Source of the DNA: Drosophila pseudoobscura
Taxonomy: Eukaryota; Arthropoda; Insecta; Diptera; Drosophilidae
Length of the DNA: 64,000 bases
Direction of reading: 5' to 3'
Assembly: GCF_009870125.1 (NCBI RefSeq)
Contig: NC_046679.1
Location: 28,706,001-28,770,000, forward strand
Shown: one piece after another, positions 57,694-64,000 of the stretch
How the letters are laid out: every line of letters starts with the position of its first letter
How positions within the stretch are numbered: position 1 is the stretch's first letter
Program-made: the position numbers and the translations under genes
The notes under the pieces: generated by a model
What the model saw: only the letters and a program-made list of their open reading frames with translations
Told to the model about the DNA's origin: nothing
The model's database searches: none

Positions 57694-59104
57694 CTAATCA
57701 TCTTTGAAACCCAAACTAAACTCCTGTGCCTCACCTCCCTTTCGAAAGATTCGCACGTAGGCGGACTTGACGCCAAACTTCCAAATGGCAATGTAGGGCA
57801 AATAGTACGTGAGCAGATCCACCAGCCACACGCGAAAGTTCAAATACCACCGCACAATGGCATACTTGTGCAGAAAGGTGACAATAAACAGCCCGTAGCT
57901 GACGATCAGCCGATCCCATAGCTTCAAATCGTAGTAGTACAATCTCTGCTGTGGATCCCGCTTCTCCCCGACCCGATGGTCGAAACTGTAGTACTCGTAG
58001 CCCTTTACGCAGGCCAGTCGCTTGGTGAAGAAGATATTAGCCCCAACTGAGAGCATTGTGTTGACGTGCCACAGTCCCTGGATAAGGGCCTCTGTCATCC
58101 GATAAAACTCCTCAGTTGTGTGCTCCAGCGCTGGCTCGTAAACTTTTCGCATAACTATGTCCAGGCGGGTCTTGGACTCGGCCCAGTTCCGACCGCAGAT
58201 GTTGTACTCATCCTTGATGCCCAGTAAATAGCCCAGAACTCTCCACATATGGGTGGTGGCCTCTAGGAAATCATTATCGTACAGCTGTATGCGATGAGCT
58301 CCAAGGGTTATGAAGCCAATGAATCCAAACTGGGTCAGGGCCAGGTCCTTCTGCGTGATCTGCCCGGCTCCACGCCTGGCACACGCATGACTAGAGCGCG
58401 CATGGGCCTGTCTAACAGCCGCGATGCTGGTCCAGAACTTGCTCTTTCTGTCCGCCACGGAATTATTGTACCAGGATTGGGTATGGAAAATAGTGCGTAC
58501 GTATCTTCGATAAGCTGTGAATGCAGTTGAAGATTGTCGCGTGCAGGCAAGTACTCGGAGAATCGAGGGCACGGCTAGAACGGAAATCAGCCCGGCCAGC
58601 ATCCCCGCATTCATCACGAAGCGATATGTGCTGAAGTACCCTTGAGCGCTACAGTAATCAGAAACGATGAAGGGAAATTATTACAAAGTTACATACAAAA
58701 ACACAATTGCATGAACAGAACATTTGCGTGACTAACTAATTAACGTACCGCTTGAACAGCTGCTCATCGAACCATGGCGGAAGCTCCAACTCAGACCCGC
58801 TATCGCCCTCCTGGCTGCCGTCCTTCAGCAGGTGCTCCAGATACTGCTCCGCCTCGGCATCATTATGCCCATTATTGGGGGCCTGCGCTGAATGCATTTT
58901 CCCACTGGCCGCTGGAATGACAACGCATACCAAAAACAAGCTTAAGACCAGTCAAACATTACACAAGAGCTGAAAACAAACAAAACCGTCGAGTGCCAAG
59001 AGAGAAAGTTTCTTCGGCAGCGGCGCAGCGGCGCAGCGGGCCCATTCCACTTTACACTTACACGATTCATGCTCGCCGCTGTCCGTGGATACGCCATTCG
59101 TCAT
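57694..59104 (-). CDS. mpaB/rubber oxygenase-like (DUF2236) protein
   Basis: Three exons, 59062-59104, 58749-58911 and 57694-58648, give 386 residues. The first 65 residues are acidic and hydrophilic. Then comes a membrane-associated helix (GMLAGLISVLAVPSILRVL) and the all-helical catalytic domain of the mpaB/Lcp type. His202 in TTHMWRVLGYLLGI is at the position where this family places a conserved His, and the GAHRIQLYD block precedes it. A later block with ALIQGLWHVNTMLSVGANIFF and a C-terminal membrane segment (LIVSYGLFIVTFLHKYAIV) follow. In fungi mpaB is an ER-bound oxygenase and in bacteria Lcp is a haem enzyme cleaving polyisoprene; the insect substrate is unknown. It shares a divergent promoter with Caf1-55. 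Confidence 0.85.
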
Positions 59105-59789
59105 ATTGTCAAGTCAATTTGCAGTAGTTAATCTATTTGGCAAATCTACAATTGCTTGATATGGGCAAGTTTAGCATTATTTTTCCCGGGCTCTCGACGG
59201 GTGGTCGGTTGATTGCTCAATTTACGGCGCCTGCCTCGCGCCGCAGAGTGCTATGAACTGAATTGCAACGGCCACCGGCAGCCGAGGTTCAGTCAGCTTT
59301 ATATGTGCTCAAGCAACCGTTTCCAGAGATCCACAGAGTGGCGCGAAACTGGTTTTGAATCATCTTATAAAAGTTTCCCGATCGTTTGTTTATGCCACTT
59401 TACACAGCGCACAGTCACATTTTCGTGACTGTCCAGTCGATAGTATCGCAAGCCTACAAAATTATCGATAAGTCGAATTACATCTCTAGAACCAGCCGAC
59501 GCGCTTGCAAAAAAAAAAAAGAGGAAAAAAATTCTTTCCAATTTTGCGCTGTCAATTCACTTGGTTTTAGTATAAGTCAGTTGTAAAGTACTTGTTAGTG
59601 CTCATTGCTGTGTGTAAAATTTAAGTAAAAAACTGAAGCGCGCGTACTTGAGGCAGTAGCAAGTGAGATACATTTTTTATTCCCGGCTTGTGCACGCGTT
59701 TTGCCGCTTTGGCTTCATTGTTTTGGCGCCCGATTTTTGCGACGCGTACCAAATTTTTGCGTTAATTATACTTTGTGCACACGTTCGAA
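59105..59789. promoter_or_regulatory. Divergent promoter of mpaB-like gene and Caf1-55
   Basis: About 690 bases between the two ATGs. A perfect DRE (TATCGATA) lies at about 59463-59470 with a second half site (gtcgatagtatcg) at about 59437-59449. A poly-A stretch at 59508-59520 follows. No TATA is present. DREF-type control fits a cell-cycle chromatin gene. Confidence 0.6.
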
Positions 59790-61198
<1,409 letters not shown>

Positions 61199-61437
61199 AG
61201 CATACATATACATATTTTCCCACACGACCAATTTTACGTTTTTCTCTCTGCTCCTGCTCCTGAAATCTAGCAGTGCTCCATCTTAATTTATACATATTAC
61301 ATATTTTTAAATCGAATTAAGTCAACTTTCTGTCAAAAGCAAACGTATGTTGTACGAATCTTTAATTAAAACCGGTCTTAAAAGAAACATATTGTAAAAG
61401 GCAATATATTGCAGTTTTTCGAATATCAAATTCAAAT
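61199..61437. other. Convergent 3' ends of Caf1-55 and Art3
   Basis: Only 239 bases separate the two stop codons. The UTRs of the two genes must be very short or overlap. ATTAAA at about 61363 is a possible plus-strand poly(A) signal. Confidence 0.5.
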
Positions 61438-63100
61438 TTAGTCCACGGTGTATTTATAGGTCTTCCCAAAGACCTGAATCTCTACATTCAAGGCCCTGAC
61501 ATCGGTGGTGTTTCGTCTTGAGATGATTTTCCCTTTAATGACATCGCCCCAGCTCACTTCCTGTGGCTGATCAATGAAGAACACAGTCTGTTTCCAGTGC
61601 GTGGTCGTGTGATAGGGCGATGTGCTGAACATGACCTCGCGTGGCAGCTCAAAGAACGTATCAAAGAAACCCACAAAGGCTGACAGCCGACCCGCCTGTG
61701 TGCATTTCAGGCTGAACTCGTACGTAAAGTTGGAATAATTCAGATCGACGGTCATCATATCGAAATTGGCTATTTGCTCGGCCGCTGTCAGCACGTACCG
61801 GGGATCCACCGCCTGCATAAGCGGCTCTTCGATGGAGCGTTTGGCCAGGTCGCGCATATTGACGCCATACACATCGGACCAGAACTCCACTTGCTCGGCA
61901 TAGAGCTTGTCATTGCCATAGCCCATCAGGCTAAGCGAGCATCGATTGGGCAGAATGATGCCATTGGGATTAAGATGATGCTCGCGGGCATAGATGATGC
62001 TGTCCAGCATGGACTCGTACAGCAAAAAGTAGCCCATCCATTCGGAAATGATGATGTCGTACTTGGCCTCGGGCAATTCGGTGTCCTCCAGCCGTCCCTT
62101 CACCAGCTCAACGTTCTTTACATTGTTTTTTCTACGAACAGAGGGATTTATTAATCAAAATTACAAAAACAGATAAACTTGAAGCATACCTGACGATGTC
62201 CATGGCTGTGTAGACAATCTCCGAGTTGTCTATGCCGACGATGCGAGAGGCGCCCGCCTGTGATGCGAATATGGAGAGAATTCCCGTACCGCAGCCCACA
62301 TCCAGCACCGTCTTGCCGCGCACATCCTCCGAATTCATGAGCAAAGCGGAACGGTAGCTGTTGGTTCGCACCCAATCGCTGAGCATTTCGTGATGGATAC
62401 CAAAGTGGGAGTAGCTGTTGAAGTACTTCTTATCGAGTAAGAGATTATTGCGCGGCAGATTCTTGGTGGCGGCGGCCTTATCCCTGCTATCGCCCTCATG
62501 GACCCTCTGCAGCAGTTCCTTATAGTCCTTGCGCATCCGCTCCATGTCCTCGTTGGCCTGCAGCAGCAGCTTGGATTGCTCTGCAATGCGCTGCAACAAC
62601 TCGGGCACCGTCACAGTCTCTGTTTCAGTCTTGAGAACTTCATAGTCGTAGCACAGCCACGGCTCGTACTCCACGGGCTTCAGATATTTCTCATCGTCCC
62701 ACAGGATCTTCTCTGTCGAGAGCAGTTGCTCGGCGCTTATCTTGCAGACCCTTATGTAGTTGATTAGCTTGATAAAGCAATACTGATCCATTTGGAATTT
62801 CTTTTGAAGCTGCGACAGATTGACTTTGTGGCTGCTGTCCAGGTGGTCAATGGCAGCGCCTATGCTGGGGAGGGCCTCTGGGCAGAAAAGACAAGTGGTT
62901 TGCTCCTCGCCCTGGTCCTTTTCATCGTCTTCGTCATCCATGTCATCATAGTCATCGTCATCGGAGCAGGAATCCGCCGGCTCTTTTGCCAGTGCTTCCT
63001 CCGCCTGGGATTTGGCTGCTGTTCAAAGACAATTTTGTTTGATTTTGTGATACCTTCTAGTGACCAGCGCTGCCTTACCTGGGGAATCGATCTCTTTCAT
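61438..63100 (-). CDS. Art3: Protein arginine methyltransferase 3 (PRMT3)
   Basis: SAM-dependent arginine methyltransferase; PRMT3 acts in the cytosol, mainly on ribosomal protein S2. Exons 63079-63100, 62190-63018 and 61438-62131, 514 residues. An acidic N-terminus leads to a C2H2 zinc finger (Cys50, Cys53, His66, His71) specific to PRMT3. SAM motif I is VLDVGCGTGILSIFA near residue 250. The double-E loop SEWMGYFLLYE is intact in the third exon, and the THW loop TTHWKQTVF near the C-terminus is present, so the enzyme is expected to be active. The gene is divergent from mRpS10 and convergent with Caf1-55. Confidence 0.96.
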
Positions 63101-63326
63101 GTTTGTTTTGAATATTTGTTAATAAAAAGTTTCCAGCAATCGTACAAAACGTTTAATAAATAAAAGGTTGTATGTTTACTTCCGCCAGCACGTGCAAAAC
63201 AGCGGTATTAGGGATGTTATTGATATATCAGTTGATATATCGCGCCTTCTGTGGCCAGTGTTGGGAAATACTGCCCAACAGCTGTTCTAGCACCTATAGC
63301 CCTTGCATAATTTCTCGTTTACAAAT
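63101..63326. promoter_or_regulatory. Divergent promoter of Art3 and mRpS10
   Basis: 226 bases between the two ATGs. It contains repeated tatcagttgatatatcg elements resembling DRE half sites near 63225-63241 and an E-box type CAGCTG at about 63281-63286. No TATA is present. Confidence 0.5.
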
Positions 63327-63947
63327 ATGTTGCAGGTATTTAATCCAATTTATTAAATAAAGCTATATTTAATCACAATAACTCTGATTTCCAGGTGTTG
63401 AAGACTTTACGATGGGCACAACCTGTGCGGGCGCTATCATCTGTGACCACCAGCAGTGCAGCAACGAATGTTACAACTACAGCATCCGTTCCGGAGCCGG
63501 ATAAACTTTTCAGCAAATTGGAAATCGAGCTGCGCGGCGTAGATCCGGCCGTGCTGAAGAGCTATACCTGGTTTGCCACCACCGCCGCAGACCATTTGGG
63601 CATTGAGAAGGGCAAGTGGTAAGTGGGGATACAAATCAAATCAGCTAGATCCGAAAGAAATCGCGATTAATTCAACAATGTCCACCCACAGCTGGTCCCC
63701 ACGCAAGGCAGACCACGAGCGCATGACACTGCTGAAGTCGGTGCACATCTACAAGAAGCATCGTGTGCAGTACGAGGTGCGAACGCACTTCCGGTACATG
63801 AATTTCCACAAGCTGACAGGCTCCACCCTGGACACATTTCTGGAGTATATTGAACGCAACCTGCCCGAAGGCGTGGCGCTGCAGGTGTCCAAGACAGAGC
63901 TCCAGCAGATGCCCGAGCACTTGCGCCAACCCCCCGAGCAAGTTTAG
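63327..63947 (+). CDS. mRpS10: Mitochondrial ribosomal protein S10 (uS10m)
   Basis: Small-subunit mitoribosome protein. Exons 63327-63335 (only Met-Leu-Gln), 63395-63618 and 63692-63947, 162 residues. An N-terminal mitochondrial presequence ([19 protein letters not shown], basic and hydroxylated) precedes the S10 domain. The domain shows [43 protein letters not shown] and [36 protein letters not shown], matching animal MRPS10. The first coding exon is just nine bases, so the start depends on splicing across the 59-base intron. The sequence downstream of the stop is cut by the window end. Confidence 0.94.
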
Positions 63948-64000
63948 CGCAGCCTGAAAGAACTCTTAGCCAGTAGGACGCAAATGTTATTAATAGTTTT

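Overview
The window is insect nuclear DNA and almost certainly from a Drosophila species. Spliced genes with short GT-AG introns of about 50 to 70 bases, TATA and DRE/motif 1/motif 6 promoters, and proteins that read as clear relatives of fly RhoGAP92B, Hs6st, Caf1-55, Art3 and mRpS10 all point there. An 88E-type block (Caf1-55, Art3) lies beside a 92-type block (RhoGAP92B, Hs6st), cytology that I recall from D. melanogaster. This suggests a species with a rearranged Muller element E, perhaps of the obscura group; that placement is inference.

Layout. 1-19.8 kb is gene-poor and may be the 5' intron or upstream region of Hs6st. It holds a satellite-like array of about 155 bp units (318-945), a small secreted-protein gene (6693-7006, minus), a duplicated 82-bp exon-like unit (7277-7543, minus), a TIL-domain secreted protein followed by a 54-residue peptide gene (14.26-14.98 kb), and a decayed mariner element (17.69-18.32 kb). 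19.8-27.7 kb carries the downstream exons of Hs6st, with an 833-residue coiled-coil gene nested on the same strand in the last intron. 30.5-42.8 kb is a cluster of three SLC22-type transporters with a fatty acyl-CoA reductase on the opposite strand between the second and third. A 37-codon micro-gene lies at 33.8 kb. 43.7-44.5 kb holds two small membrane-protein ORFs that look dicistronic. 45.9-53.3 kb is RhoGAP92B (minus, five coding exons). 53.6-56.2 kb is a degenerate repeat array at the junction between the two synteny blocks, followed by two small unrecognised genes divergent from a DRE site. 57.7-63.9 kb is dense and housekeeping-like: an mpaB/Lcp-like oxygenase (minus), Caf1-55 (plus), Art3 (minus) and mRpS10 (plus).

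The genes are not an operon. They group as a transporter family cluster, a heparan sulfate modifying enzyme, a membrane-curving RhoGAP, and a set of chromatin, arginine-methylation and mitochondrial-translation genes with shared promoters. Exon coordinates below were derived by reading splice sites and checking frame and total length by hand. No database search was possible.
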